From: Actinomycetota bacterium
GTDB lineage: Bacteria > Actinomycetota > Nitriliruptoria > Nitriliruptorales > Nitriliruptoraceae
Direction: 5' to 3'
DNA: 64,000 bases
Assembly: GCA_019347575.1 (NCBI GenBank)
Contig: JAHWKY010000001.1
Span: 124,001-188,000 of the forward strand
Positions 8,768-18,009 of the stretch are shown in pieces. The notes under the pieces were generated by a model. That model made no database searches. It was given only the letters and a program-made list of their open reading frames with translations, and had not been told where the DNA came from. The position numbers were made by a program, and so were the translations under genes. Each line of letters begins with the position of its first letter. The stretch's first letter is position 1.

Positions 8768-9738
8768 GCGACGTCGATCAGCTCGTCGCCGGGCTCGAGT
8801 CACGCGACCGGCGCTCCGTCGCACGCCTGCTGACCCTCGTCGAGGACGGCACGCCCGAGTCGCTGCGCGGCATCGTGGAGGCGTTGTACCCGCGGACCGG
8901 ACGGGCGCGCACCATCGGCATCACGGGGTCGCCGGGCGTGGGGAAGTCGACGCTCACGAACGCGGTCGCCGCTGAGCTGCGCAGCCGCGACCGCACCGTC
9001 GGGGTGATCGCCGTGGATCCGTCCTCGCCGTTCACGGGCGGGGCGTTGCTGGGCGACCGCGTCCGGATGCAGGGCCACCACGCCGACGCCGGGGTCTTCA
9101 TCCGCTCCATGGCGGCGCGCGGCCACCTCGGGGGCCTGAGCTTCGCCACGCCCCAGGCGGCGCTCGTCCTCGACGCGGCGGGCTTCGACGTCGTGATCAT
9201 CGAGACCGTCGGGGTGGGCCAGTCGGAGGTGGAGGTGGCGCAGACCTCGGATACCACCGTCGTCGCGCTCGCTCCCGGCATGGGCGACAGCATCCAGGCG
9301 GCGAAGGCCGGGATCCTCGAGGTCGCCGACGTGTTCGTGGTGAACAAAGCCGACCACAGCGGGGCGGGCAAGCTCGAAGCAGAGCTGAGCGGCATGGTCG
9401 AGATGGGCCACGAGACCGGTGCCGTCGACGGCTGGTGGCCGCCCATCCTGCGCACCGTCGCGGTCCGCGGCGAGGGCATCCCTGAGCTGGTCGACGCGCT
9501 CGAGCAGCATCACGTGCACCTCGAGTCGTCCGGCGTGTTGGCGGAGCGGCAGCGTCACCGCGCCGCCTACATCGTGCGCGAGATCGCCCTCGAACGGATC
9601 CGCGGCAGCTTCGCGTCCATCGGCGGGGCGGACGATCCGCTGATCGAGTCCCTGGCGACGAAGGTCGCCGCCCGCGACCTCGACCCCTACACGGCCGCGG
9701 ACGAACTGTTGGCCGCGCTGGGTCCGGACGCGCCGTAG
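8764..9738 (+). CDS. meaB: MeaB-type GTPase chaperone of B12 acyl-CoA mutase
   Basis: 324 aa if read from CTG 8764, which overlaps the thiolase stop as CTGA. The next candidate is GTG 8716, inside the thiolase gene; no ATG/GTG/TTG lies between 8764 and the conserved N-terminus. Walker A is GITGSPGVGKST near residue 50; VGVIAVDPSSPFTGGALLGDR, a DVVIIETVGVGQSE switch and VVNKAD follow. These are signatures of MeaB/ArgK G3E GTPases, which load and protect adenosylcobalamin mutases. The mutase gene lies just beyond the convergent lipoprotein gene. The start codon is uncertain; the function is not. Confidence 0.93.
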   Translation: MSDVDQLVAGLESRDRRSVARLLTLVEDGTPESLRGIVEALYPRTGRARTIGITGSPGVGKSTLTNAVAAELRSRDRTVGVIAVDPSSPFTGGALLGDRVRMQGHHADAGVFIRSMAARGHLGGLSFATPQAALVLDAAGFDVVIIETVGVGQSEVEVAQTSDTTVVALAPGMGDSIQAAKAGILEVADVFVVNKADHSGAGKLEAELSGMVEMGHETGAVDGWWPPILRTVAVRGEGIPELVDALEQHHVHLESSGVLAERQRHRAAYIVREIALERIRGSFASIGGADDPLIESLATKVAARDLDPYTAADELLAALGPDAP

Positions 9739-9747
9739 TCGGTGCGA

Positions 9748-9778
9748 CGAGGAGGTGACCGTCACGGCCACCTCCTCG
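9748..9778. terminator. bidirectional hairpin between meaB and lipoprotein gene
   Basis: CGAGGAGGTG (9748-9757) pairs perfectly with CACCTCCTCG (9769-9778) over an 11-nt loop. It sits between two convergent stop codons, where a shared terminator is expected. There is no T-run, as is common in such GC-rich genomes. Confidence 0.7.
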
Positions 9779-9793
9779 GCTGACGTCGTGTCC

Positions 9794-10150
9794 CTAGCCG
9801 AGACCCTCGGAGCGGATCTGGTCGAGGATCAGCTCCCCGACCGAGCCCTCCTCGACGTCGATCTCGTCGAGCCGTTCGATGACCTGCTGCTCGTCGCAGT
9901 CGAGTTCCTCGGCCCGCTCCTCGAGCTCCGCCCCCTCCGTCTCGAGTTCGGCGACGAACGCCGGCTCCTCTCCGGCGGTGAGCTCCGCCTCCGACATCTC
10001 GTTCGCCTCGTCGATCGCCCTCTGGATCAGGGCGAGCGTCTCGTCGACGACCTCGTCGCAGGAGTCGGCCTCGGCGTCATCACCGCCGCAGGCCGTGAGC
10101 GCGATGGCGCCGGCGATGAACACCGCGGTGACGCGGGACGTGCGGAACAT
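9794..10150 (-). CDS. small secreted lipoprotein, acidic
   Basis: 118 aa from ATG 10150, with AGGGG upstream on the minus strand. The signal peptide FRTSRVTAVFIAGAIALTAC ends in a lipobox (LTAC, Cys21), so the mature protein should be lipidated and surface-held. The mature part is strongly acidic and helical (DEVVDETLALIQRAIDEANE, then repeated Glu clusters) with two more cysteines. A much longer minus-strand open frame to 13159 runs over the mutase and is a GC shadow. Function unknown. Confidence 0.8.
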   Translation of the reverse strand: MFRTSRVTAVFIAGAIALTACGGDDAEADSCDEVVDETLALIQRAIDEANEMSEAELTAGEEPAFVAELETEGAELEERAEELDCDEQQVIERLDEIDVEEGSVGELILDQIRSEGLG

Positions 10151-10269
10151 GGAAGCCCCTTGGCTCGGGTCACCCCCGACGGCCGGAGGCGCCCCGAAGG
10201 TAGTGGCGTGGGTGAGCGCGAGGGAAAACTTCTCCGCCGGTCGCCCGGAAGCCCCGTGGCGCCCACCGG

Positions 10270-10275
10270 TACTCT
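10270..10275 (+). promoter_or_regulatory. possible -10 box of the mutase gene
   Basis: TACTCT fits the actinobacterial TANNNT -10 consensus and lies 25 bp before the GTG at 10301, leaving room for a short leader with GGAGGT at 10290-10295. No clear -35 is seen. Confidence 0.35.
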
Positions 10276-10300
10276 GCAGGAGATCGAGTGGAGGTCCGAG

Positions 10301-11965
10301 GTGGGCGAGTCCTGGCGCGAGCGCTACGAGGCCTGGCGGGAGCGTTTCGATGCCGCACCCAAGCTGGATGCGGACTTCACGACCATGAGTGGCATCCCGC
10401 TCGAGCCGCTCTACGGGCCTCACAACGTCGACCTCGACCTCGACCGCATCGGCTACCCCGGCGAGTACCCCTACACGCGTGGGGTGTACCCCTCGATGTA
10501 CCGGACCCGGCCGTGGACGATCCGCCAGTTCGCGGGCTTCGCCGACCCGGCCGAGACCAACCGGCGGTTCCACGACCTCGTCGACGCGGGGCAGCACGGG
10601 CTGTCGGTCGCCTTCGACATGCCGACGCTGATGGGCCTGGACTCCGACGATCCGCGATCGCTGGGCGAGGTGGGGCACTGCGGTGTGGCCGTGGACACGG
10701 TCCACGACATGGAGACGGTGTTCCATGACCTGCCGCTGGGCGAGATCACCACCTCGATGACGATCAACGCACCGGCGGTCACGCTGTTCTGCATGTACGC
10801 GGTCGCGGCGGAGCGACAGGGTTGGAAGCTCGAGGAGCTCGCCGGGACGCTGCAGACCGACATCCTCAAGGAGTACATCGCGCAGAAGGAGTGGCTGTTC
10901 CCGCCCCGACCGCACCTGCGCCTGATCGGTGATCTGATCGAGTTCTGCACCCGGGAGGTGCCCCGTTACCACCCGGTCTCGATAAGCGGCTACCACATCC
11001 GCGAGGCCGGCTCCACCGCGGTACAGGAGCTGGCGTTCACGCTCGCGGATGGGTTCGCCTACGTCGAGCTGGGGCAGCAGCGGGGTCTGCACCCCGACGA
11101 GTTCGTGCCCAGGTTCAGCTTCTTCTTCGACGCGCACATCGACTTCTTCGAGGAGATCGCCAAGTTCCGAGCGGGACGACGCATCTGGGCCCGTTGGCTC
11201 AAGGAGCGCTACGGGGCGACCGCCGAGAAGGCGATGCTCATGCGCTTCCACACCCAGACCGCCGGGGTGTCGCTGACCGCGCAGCAACCCGACAACAACA
11301 TCGTCCGCACCGCGATCGAGGCGCTGGCCGGCGTCCTGGGGGGCACCCAGTCGCTGCACACGAACGCGTTGGACGAGGTGCTGGCACTGCCATCCGAGCA
11401 CGCCGCTCGGGTGGCGCTGCGCACGCAGCAGATCATCGCCGAGGAGACCGGCGTCACCAACGTCATAGACCCCCTCGGTGGGTCGTGGTTCGTCGAGGCC
11501 CTCACCGACGAGATCGAACGGCAGGCCGAGGACTACTTCCGGCGCATCGAGCAGATGTCCCCCGACGGCACCATCCTCGACGGGATGCTGCGCGGCATCG
11601 AGGACGGCTGGTTCATGTCCGAGATCGCTGACGCCTCCTTCGACTTCCAGAACCGGGTCGAGAAGGGCCGGTTCAACATCGTCGGCATGAACAAGTACGT
11701 CGAAACGGACGAACCCGAGCTCGAGATCCTGCGTATCAGCCACGAGGTGGAGCGTGAGCAGAAGGCGCGTCTGACCGAAGCCCGGGCTGCCCGCGACGCC
11801 GCAGCCGCGGCTGCGGCCCTCGAGGACCTGCGCCGAGCGGCTGCCTCGGACGACAACCTCGTCCCGGTGATCATGGACGCGGTCCGGGCGGAGTGCACCG
11901 TCGGCGAGATCTCCCGAGCGCTCCAGGACGTGTTCGGGGAGTACTCCGAGGCTCCGCGGATCTGA
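10301..11965 (+). CDS. icmA: B12-dependent acyl-CoA mutase large subunit, isobutyryl-CoA mutase-like
   Basis: 554 aa from GTG 10301 (GGAGGT at 10290-10295). Only the TIM-barrel substrate domain is present; there is no C-terminal cobalamin-binding DxHxxG domain, so a separate small subunit is required and is not in this window. Methylmalonyl-CoA mutase uses Tyr89 and Arg207 (Propionibacterium numbering), but here the aligned residues are F77 (TIRQFAGF) and Q195 ([11 protein letters not shown]). Phe and Gln at exactly this 118-residue spacing are the isobutyryl-CoA mutase pair. It probably interconverts isobutyryl- and n-butyryl-CoA, helped by MeaB. Confidence 0.88.
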   Translation: MGESWRERYEAWRERFDAAPKLDADFTTMSGIPLEPLYGPHNVDLDLDRIGYPGEYPYTRGVYPSMYRTRPWTIRQFAGFADPAETNRRFHDLVDAGQHGLSVAFDMPTLMGLDSDDPRSLGEVGHCGVAVDTVHDMETVFHDLPLGEITTSMTINAPAVTLFCMYAVAAERQGWKLEELAGTLQTDILKEYIAQKEWLFPPRPHLRLIGDLIEFCTREVPRYHPVSISGYHIREAGSTAVQELAFTLADGFAYVELGQQRGLHPDEFVPRFSFFFDAHIDFFEEIAKFRAGRRIWARWLKERYGATAEKAMLMRFHTQTAGVSLTAQQPDNNIVRTAIEALAGVLGGTQSLHTNALDEVLALPSEHAARVALRTQQIIAEETGVTNVIDPLGGSWFVEALTDEIERQAEDYFRRIEQMSPDGTILDGMLRGIEDGWFMSEIADASFDFQNRVEKGRFNIVGMNKYVETDEPELEILRISHEVEREQKARLTEARAARDAAAAAAALEDLRRAAASDDNLVPVIMDAVRAECTVGEISRALQDVFGEYSEAPRI

Positions 11966-12052
11966 CGAACCCGCGACCGTGCGGGGGGCGCGTGGGTAGC
12001 CTCCGCGCACCGATGGGGCGTGGGGTGCTCCACAGGGTCCGTGGAGGGCTGC

Positions 12053-14926
12053 ATGCGCGCTCGAACCTCGTCTCGCCTCGCGCCCGGCCTCGCGGCGCTC
12101 GTCACCGTGGGCCTCGTCCTCGTGGGGGTGGTCCCGGTCGCGGCCGAGACCCGGGTCGATGCGGCACGGGGCTACGCACCGGTAGGCTCCGCTGCCTTGT
12201 TCTCCGAGCCCTACGGCTCGTGCGGCCAGATCGTCCTCGACACCACGGGCACGGTCGTCGATGTGCTCACCCGTCCCGACGGGTCCACGGTGCTGGCGGT
12301 GGCGCGTACCTCCGGCGACGTCCTGGTCGCGCTGACGGCGACCGGAGAGTCTGACACCGACCTCGGCAACTCGGACGGTCTCCTCGCGCGCCCGTTCGGC
12401 ACCCTGGCGAGCGGCGAACGCGCCGTCGTGGGGGGACTGCACGAGGTCGGCGATGGCACGTTGCTCGTCGTCGGGGCGATCGTGGACAGCGACGACGAGG
12501 GCGACGTCGCGGTGGCGCGGTTCCGAGCGGACGGCGCCCGCGATACGAGCTTCGATGACGACGGCATCGTGCGCCACGACCTCGGTGGTGACGAGCGCGG
12601 CGCGGCGATCGGAGCCGTCTTCGGTAGCGCCCCGGTCGTCGCAGGTACCCGCGATGGCGAGGTGCTCGTGGCCAGTCTGACCACGGACGGCGCGTTGGAA
12701 CCGGCGTTCGACGATGACGGCTGGGCGACCGCCGAGACCGCGGCACCGACCGTGGCCGACCTCGTGGTGGTGTTCGACAGCCGCATCATCGTGACCGGCT
12801 CGACCGGCGCTGTCGGCGAACGCGACTGGTTCCTCGCGGGGTGGGAGGGCGATGGCACGCCGTTGCCCGGGGGTCTGCGCATCCGGGATCTGGGCGGAGA
12901 CGACGTCGCGTTCGGAGCCGCTCAGGCGTCCGGACCCGTGACCTTCGGCGTGACGACGTTCGTCGAAGAGGTGCCCGAGACGCGCCTGTTCGGCTACGAC
13001 CCCGACCTGCAGGCCGAGGCCTCGTTCGGGGACGGAGGCATGGTCGTCGTCGCCCCCCGTGGCCAGCCGCTCGAGGGCGGCGGCCTGGCCGCCACCGGGC
13101 GGGTGCTGGCGGTATCCGGTCGGACGCACCTGCTCCAGGGATCGGGTCCGCTGTCGCATGGCGTCGGCGTCGCCACCTTCCGGACGTTCGACGGCGTTCC
13201 CAACGACACCGTGCTAGCGGGATCTCCGACCGCCTCCGAGAGGTTCGACCAGCCGGTCGCCGCACCCGGTGCCGTCGCGTTCCGGGGCGACAGCATCGCC
13301 CCGCTCGTCGCGGTCACGCGGGAGGACGGTCGTGTTGTGGTGCTCGCCTTCCGCGACGACCTCCGCGTCGACGCGGCGTCCGGTTGCCCCGAGGCTGCGG
13401 AGCACCTGGTGGACCGACTGTGGGGCGGCGATCGCTACCTCACCGCAGCCGCGATCAGCGCCGATGCGTTCGCGCCGGGTGTGGACCTGGTCTACGTCGC
13501 CACCGGTCTGGACTTCCCCGACGCGCTGTCGGTCTCGCCGGTGGCTGGTCGCACGCGCCGACCCATCCTGCTCGTCCGCCAGGGCGAGATCCCCGAGGCG
13601 ACGGCGACCGAGCTGACCCGGCTGCGACCGGGGGCGATCGTCGTCCTCGGCGGGGAGGTGGCCGTGTCGAGGACGGTCTTCGACTTCCTGGCGGCGTACA
13701 CCGACGGGGCCGTCACCCGCATCGCGGGCGGCGATCGCTACGAGACCGCCGCGAAGACCTCGTCGGCAGCGTTCCCGGATGGGGCCGAGGTCGTCTACCT
13801 CGCCACCGGGGAGAACTTCCCGGACGCGCTCGCGGGTGGGGCCACAGCCGGTGTCCGGGGGGCGCCGGTGCTCCTGACGAGGCGTGAGTCGCTGCCGAAC
13901 CCGACCCGAGTCGAACTCAAGCGGCTCCGACCAGGTGAGGTGATCGTGCTCGGTGGCAAGGCAGCGGTCTCGGACGACGTGGTATCAGAGGTGGCGGGCA
14001 TCATCGGCTCGGCGCCGAAGCGCCTCGCCGGAGACGATCGCATCGGGACGGCAGCGGCCGTGGCCGACGACACCTTCGAGGCGCCGTTCAGTCCCCGCGA
14101 TCGGCCGTTCGAGGGGACCACGTTCCTGGCCACGGGCGCGAACTTCCCCGACGCGTTGGCGGGCGGGGCGCTGGCTGCCGTCACGGGAGGCCCCCTGCTG
14201 CTCGTCACGAGCCAGCGCGTCCCGGAGCAGGTGCGCCTGCAGATCGCGCGCCTCGATGCCCGCAGGGTCGTGCTGCTCGGCGGCGAGTCCGTCGTCACGC
14301 CGGACGTCGAGTCGGATCTCGCACGCGCCGGGGGAACCGACCACGCGTTCCTGAACCTCACCCAGAACGGTGACCCGGTCCGCTACGACCCGTGCTCGCC
14401 GATCCCTTGGGTCTTCAACCCCGATCACGCTCCGGCGAACGGACTCGAGGACGTCAAGGAGGGGTTCGCCCGGATCTCGGCCGTCTCAGGTCTCGACTTC
14501 GTCTACGAAGGTGAGACCGACGAGCCGGTGAACGCCGGGGGCCGTCCGCTGGTGCAGCCGGACCGGTACGGCAACCGGTGGGCGCCCGTGCTCGTGGGCT
14601 GGACACCGAACCTCGGTCCCACGGGGTTGGGTGGGTCCGCCTACGGTCCGGAGGGGGTCTACGTGACCGGCGGTCTGGCGCTGAACGCCAGCGACACGCT
14701 GCCGTCCGGCTACGGGCCCGGCGGCACCTGGGGCGACGTGATCGTGCACGAGATGGGCCATATGCTCGGGCTCGACCATGTCGGCGACGTCCGCGAGATC
14801 ATGTTCCCGGTCCTGCTCGCCGGGGATGCCGAGCCGCCGGCGTTCGTGTTCGGTGACGGCAGCGAACTCGGTCTTCGTGTGCTCGCGACCGGCTGTCTCG
14901 ATACCCCGGACCCGTTCCTCTTCTAG
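12053..14926 (+). CDS. surface protein: delta-60-like repeats, three PF04122 cell-wall repeats, metzincin protease domain
   Basis: 957 aa from ATG 12053 (GGAGGG just upstream). A signal peptide covers residues 1-31. Residues ~60-430 resemble delta-60-type beta repeats (VAVARFRADGARDTSFDDDG). Three cell-wall-binding type 2 repeats follow at about 454-545, 553-650 and 655-760, each with a GGDRYxTAA/GDDRIGTAA start and a xFPDALAGGA core. The C-terminus (about 765-957) has HEMGHMLGLDH at 899-909 and a Met-turn IMFPV near 916, a matrixin-like zinc protease signature. It is probably an exported, wall-attached protease; the substrate is unknown. A TAGCCT at 11996-12001 may be its -10. Confidence 0.88.
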   Translation: MRARTSSRLAPGLAALVTVGLVLVGVVPVAAETRVDAARGYAPVGSAALFSEPYGSCGQIVLDTTGTVVDVLTRPDGSTVLAVARTSGDVLVALTATGESDTDLGNSDGLLARPFGTLASGERAVVGGLHEVGDGTLLVVGAIVDSDDEGDVAVARFRADGARDTSFDDDGIVRHDLGGDERGAAIGAVFGSAPVVAGTRDGEVLVASLTTDGALEPAFDDDGWATAETAAPTVADLVVVFDSRIIVTGSTGAVGERDWFLAGWEGDGTPLPGGLRIRDLGGDDVAFGAAQASGPVTFGVTTFVEEVPETRLFGYDPDLQAEASFGDGGMVVVAPRGQPLEGGGLAATGRVLAVSGRTHLLQGSGPLSHGVGVATFRTFDGVPNDTVLAGSPTASERFDQPVAAPGAVAFRGDSIAPLVAVTREDGRVVVLAFRDDLRVDAASGCPEAAEHLVDRLWGGDRYLTAAAISADAFAPGVDLVYVATGLDFPDALSVSPVAGRTRRPILLVRQGEIPEATATELTRLRPGAIVVLGGEVAVSRTVFDFLAAYTDGAVTRIAGGDRYETAAKTSSAAFPDGAEVVYLATGENFPDALAGGATAGVRGAPVLLTRRESLPNPTRVELKRLRPGEVIVLGGKAAVSDDVVSEVAGIIGSAPKRLAGDDRIGTAAAVADDTFEAPFSPRDRPFEGTTFLATGANFPDALAGGALAAVTGGPLLLVTSQRVPEQVRLQIARLDARRVVLLGGESVVTPDVESDLARAGGTDHAFLNLTQNGDPVRYDPCSPIPWVFNPDHAPANGLEDVKEGFARISAVSGLDFVYEGETDEPVNAGGRPLVQPDRYGNRWAPVLVGWTPNLGPTGLGGSAYGPEGVYVTGGLALNASDTLPSGYGPGGTWGDVIVHEMGHMLGLDHVGDVREIMFPVLLAGDAEPPAFVFGDGSELGLRVLATGCLDTPDPFLF

Positions 14927-14991
14927 GCGGCGGGTGCGGGTCCGGGCGGCTGAGCGCGCGGCGGTTCCGCGGACCGTGGACGCGCGGCGGT

Positions 14992-14997
14992 GATACT
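14992..14997 (+). promoter_or_regulatory. -10 box for a probably leaderless transcript of the diguanylate cyclase gene
   Basis: GATACT is followed by exactly 6 nt and then the GTG start at 15004. No Shine-Dalgarno is visible upstream. This -10 to start spacing is the hallmark of leaderless actinobacterial mRNAs. Confidence 0.5.
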
Positions 14998-15003
14998 CGC
15001 GTC

Positions 15004-16359
15004 GTGTCGACCTCCACCGATGCCCGACCCCGGACCCTGGCACGCGACCTCGCACGGTTGCGCGGTCGGCTGTTCCGATGGCGACGTCCCGGTGCCGTGA
15101 CGACCGCGGGGCGGGTCGTGGTCGCCGGTGCCGTCACGCTCATCCCCGTCGTGCTCGTCGCGGTGGCGCTGACGGCTGCGCTGACACGGACCGCCCACTT
15201 CACCTCCAGCATCCGTGACGAGGTTGGGACCAGGATCGCGCCTGTCCTCGACCTCACCGACGAGCTCGGCGAGGCGGCGGTCCTGCTCGACCGCTGGTTC
15301 GCCAGCGGTGCCGACCACGACCGGGAGGCGTTCGTGGCGCATGCGGGGCGGGTTGACGCGGCCTTCGCCCCGTTGCGGTCCGATCGGTCGTCGCTCACGA
15401 GCGCGCGGCTCGACACCGCCTGGGAGTCGTGGTCTTTCGTGCGCGACACGGTCGCCGGACCGGCGTTCGTCCTGCCACCCGAGGCTCAGGCGCGGACCGG
15501 TCTGCTCGCGACCTTCAGCACCTCGCTGGCGGCCGTCCGCAGCGACCTGTCCGCGATCACGGACGCCGCGACCAACGCGGTGGTGGACGTGGCCGAGGAC
15601 GCCGAAGGCACCGCGGCGACCATGAGGGCGCTGCTGATCGTGACGCTTGCCCTCGCGACCGCTGTCGGCGTGTGGTCGCTGGTCTGGTTGGTGCGCGACC
15701 TGCGCCGCGGCCTCGGACGTGTCGTCGACGCGGCGGCGGCCATCGAGGCGGGCCGCTTCGACGGCCGCATCCTCGACGAGGGACTCCACGGCGATCTCGT
15801 GCCCGTGGCGCGTGCCTTCAACGCGATGGCTGCGCGGGTCGAGCAGCACCGTCGTGAGCTCCAGGGTGTCGCGAGTCACGATGGCCTCACGGGGCTGCTG
15901 AACCGGCGCGCGTTCACCGAGGAGCTGACGACCGAGCTCGAACGCTCTCACCGCTACGGCCACCTCACGGCACTGCTGCTGCTCGACATCGATCACTTCA
16001 AGCGCGTCAACGACACCCACGGACATCCCGCCGGAGACGCCGTGCTGCGGGCGGTCGCCGAACAGGTGACGTCCGCGGTCCGCGCCATCGACCGTGTGGG
16101 TCGGTGGGGTGGGGAGGAGATGGCCGTGCTCCTGCCGGAGACCGACGAGGGCCCGGCCTGCCGTGTGGCCGAGCGCATCGGGGCGCTGGTCGCGGAGCGA
16201 TCGGTCGTGGTCGACGGGGCCGTCATCCGTGTGACCGCTAGCCTGGGGGTCGCCGTCTCGTCGTCGGAGGGACCAGACGAGCTGGTACGGCGAGCTGACC
16301 AGGCGCTGTACCACGCGAAGGAGGCGGGCCGGAACCGGGTGGTCGTGGCTGGAGCGTAA
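15004..16359 (+). CDS. membrane diguanylate cyclase (HAMP-GGDEF)
   Basis: 451 aa. TM1 at about residues 37-62 and TM2 at about 208-230 bracket a ~145-residue extracellular sensor, followed by a HAMP linker and a GGDEF domain starting SHDGLTGLLNRRAF. The active-site loop is GGEEM rather than GGDEF; Glu at this position is tolerated in active cyclases. Five residues before it is RAID, a match to the RxxD inhibitory site for product feedback. It should make cyclic di-GMP from GTP in response to an outside signal. No EAL or HD-GYP partner gene is nearby. Confidence 0.92.
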   Translation: MSTSTDARPRTLARDLARLRGRLFRWRRPGAVTTAGRVVVAGAVTLIPVVLVAVALTAALTRTAHFTSSIRDEVGTRIAPVLDLTDELGEAAVLLDRWFASGADHDREAFVAHAGRVDAAFAPLRSDRSSLTSARLDTAWESWSFVRDTVAGPAFVLPPEAQARTGLLATFSTSLAAVRSDLSAITDAATNAVVDVAEDAEGTAATMRALLIVTLALATAVGVWSLVWLVRDLRRGLGRVVDAAAAIEAGRFDGRILDEGLHGDLVPVARAFNAMAARVEQHRRELQGVASHDGLTGLLNRRAFTEELTTELERSHRYGHLTALLLLDIDHFKRVNDTHGHPAGDAVLRAVAEQVTSAVRAIDRVGRWGGEEMAVLLPETDEGPACRVAERIGALVAERSVVVDGAVIRVTASLGVAVSSSEGPDELVRRADQALYHAKEAGRNRVVVAGA

Positions 16360-16406
16360 GCCGTCCCTCCGGTCGCGTCGGTCGCGGAAGCGCATCGGCT
16401 TCTCCG

Positions 16407-16412
16407 TAGACT
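16407..16412 (+). promoter_or_regulatory. -10 box close to the start of the NAD(P)-binding protein gene
   Basis: TAGACT lies 8 nt before the ATG at 16421 with no Shine-Dalgarno between, consistent with a leaderless or near-leaderless transcript. Confidence 0.4.
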
Positions 16413-16420
16413 CGACCGCT

Positions 16421-17212
16421 ATGCCCGTCCTCGTCACCTCTGCGCACACCGAACTCGGCCAGCGCGTCGTCGCGGAGATCGTCTCCACCGGCGGGCAGGT
16501 CCGGGCCTACTGCTCCGGACCGGTGGACGTGGGGGCGCTCCGAGCGGCCGGTGTGGTCGTCGCCACCGGGGACGCTCTCGACGAGGGTCACCTCGAGGCC
16601 GCGATGGAGCAGGTCCACACGGTCGTGCACCTGGGGACCGGACTCCTCGCCCCGAGCTCGGCCGCGATCGTGGACGAGGCGGCGGTCGTGGTGACGGCGG
16701 CCATCGGGGCGGGCGTGCGTCGGTTGCTGTCGCTGTCGTCGCCCGGTGCCGCCCGGGACAGCGACGATCCGTACCGCCGGGCCCTTGGGGAGGTCGAGGT
16801 GCTGCTCGGCGACGCGCCCCTGCCGTCGGTCGTCGTGCGGACGTCGTTGATCGACAGCGTCCCGCTCCGCGATGCCCTCGCGGCCGTGCGTCCCGGACCC
16901 GACGCGCTGGGTCGACGCATCGCCCCCCTCGACGTGGCCGATGTCGCCGCCGCGTTAGCGTTCCTCGACGATCTCCGTAGCAGCGCACACCAGGGCCACG
17001 TCGTCCTCGGTCTGGCCGGTCCGCGGACGATGACGGTTGCGACCTACCTCGACGACGTGGGCATCGGGGCGCCGGGCGCCGTGGGGCGGCTGGTCGGTCG
17101 GGTCTGGCGGGGAGCCGACAGCGCCCCGCTGCTCGAGCGAGCCCTCGCCGGACCCTGGCTGCCCGAACCGGATCTGCCGGACCTCCGCGACCTCATGACC
17201 ACCTCACGCTGA
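16421..17212 (+). CDS. NAD(P)-binding Rossmann protein (atypical SDR/NmrA-like)
   Basis: 263 aa. It begins MPVLVTSAHTELGQRVVAEI, where the usual GxxGxxG nucleotide loop is reduced (TSAHTELG). VVHLGTG and RLLSLSSPGA follow at the positions of SDR strands 4 and 5, but the catalytic YxxxK is absent. It is therefore a divergent epimerase/NmrA-type protein, possibly a redox sensor or inactive reductase. Function unassigned. Confidence 0.7.
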   Translation: MPVLVTSAHTELGQRVVAEIVSTGGQVRAYCSGPVDVGALRAAGVVVATGDALDEGHLEAAMEQVHTVVHLGTGLLAPSSAAIVDEAAVVVTAAIGAGVRRLLSLSSPGAARDSDDPYRRALGEVEVLLGDAPLPSVVVRTSLIDSVPLRDALAAVRPGPDALGRRIAPLDVADVAAALAFLDDLRSSAHQGHVVLGLAGPRTMTVATYLDDVGIGAPGAVGRLVGRVWRGADSAPLLERALAGPWLPEPDLPDLRDLMTTSR

Positions 17213-17232
17213 CCTCGGAAGGTTGAAAGCCG

Positions 17233-18009
17233 GTGCTCGCAACGGGGCGGACCGCGTTGTACCTGCACGGGGTCATCGACGAGACTCCGTCGGCGCTTCA
17301 ACTCGCGGTGCCCGCCGATCGGAAGAAGCCGACGCTCGTGGGCGTCGACGATGTCGTGCGTTCGACCACCCTCCTCACCTCCGACCGGATCGAAGTCGAT
17401 GGGCTCTCCTGCGCCATCGTGGCCCTGGCCCTCCTTCATCTCGGTCGGCGCGAGCGGGGCCGTGGCGTCCTCGAAGTGGTCGTCAACGCGCTCCAACGCG
17501 AGAAGGCCGAGCTGTCTGAACTCGACGCCGTTCTCGACCGGTGCGGGCGAGCCCCCGGTCGCGCCACACTCCGCCATGCGCGCGATGCGCTGACCCTCGA
17601 TCAGGCTGACTCGTTGCTGGAGTTGGACACGCGACAACTCGCACGAGCGGCGAGCTTCTCCCCGTACCCGTCGCCGTTCCCGTTCCGGTGCCCGGACGGA
17701 CGGGTGATACACCTCGACGTTCCGTTCCCGCCCGTCTGGTTCGCGTGGGAGTGCGATAGCCCGCGCTCTCGCAGCGGAGGACGGTCGTTCAACACGGACC
17801 GCACGCGTTGGACCCAGGCCCGTCGCGGTGGCTGGCAGCTGGGCTGGGTCACACGCGAGCGGCTCCGCACGGATCGTGCTGGGCTGCCCGAGGAGCTGGC
17901 GGAGGCACACGCCGTCGCCGATCCCGAGCGGCCACCTCCCGAAGCGACCCCCTGCAGGCGGACGACGTGCCGTGTCTGCGCCCCCATGCGCGCGAGCTTG
18001 AACCGCTGA
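17233..18009 (+). pseudogene. AbiEi/DUF559-type protein lacking its N-terminal winged helix
   Basis: An open frame of 258 codons from GTG 17233. The middle (PTLVGVDDVVRSTTLLTSDR, then LSCAIVALALLHL) and end (WECDSPRSRSGGRSFNTDRT, then GWQLGWVTRERL) match the layout of actinobacterial AbiEi-antitoxin-like proteins with a Vsr/DUF559 nuclease-fold C-terminus. The ~60-residue DNA-binding N-terminus expected before this is missing, so I treat it as a truncated remnant. The left border has GGAAGGTTGAA (17217-17227), the half-arm of the palindrome whose full copy overlaps the 3' end (the stop lies inside it). Confidence 0.5.

Noticed and set aside
9794-13159. 1121-codon minus-strand open frame
   Set aside because: It runs antisense to the acyl-CoA mutase and into the surface-protein gene with Arg/His-rich, repeat-free sequence typical of GC shadows. 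Only its last 118 codons (the lipoprotein) are real.
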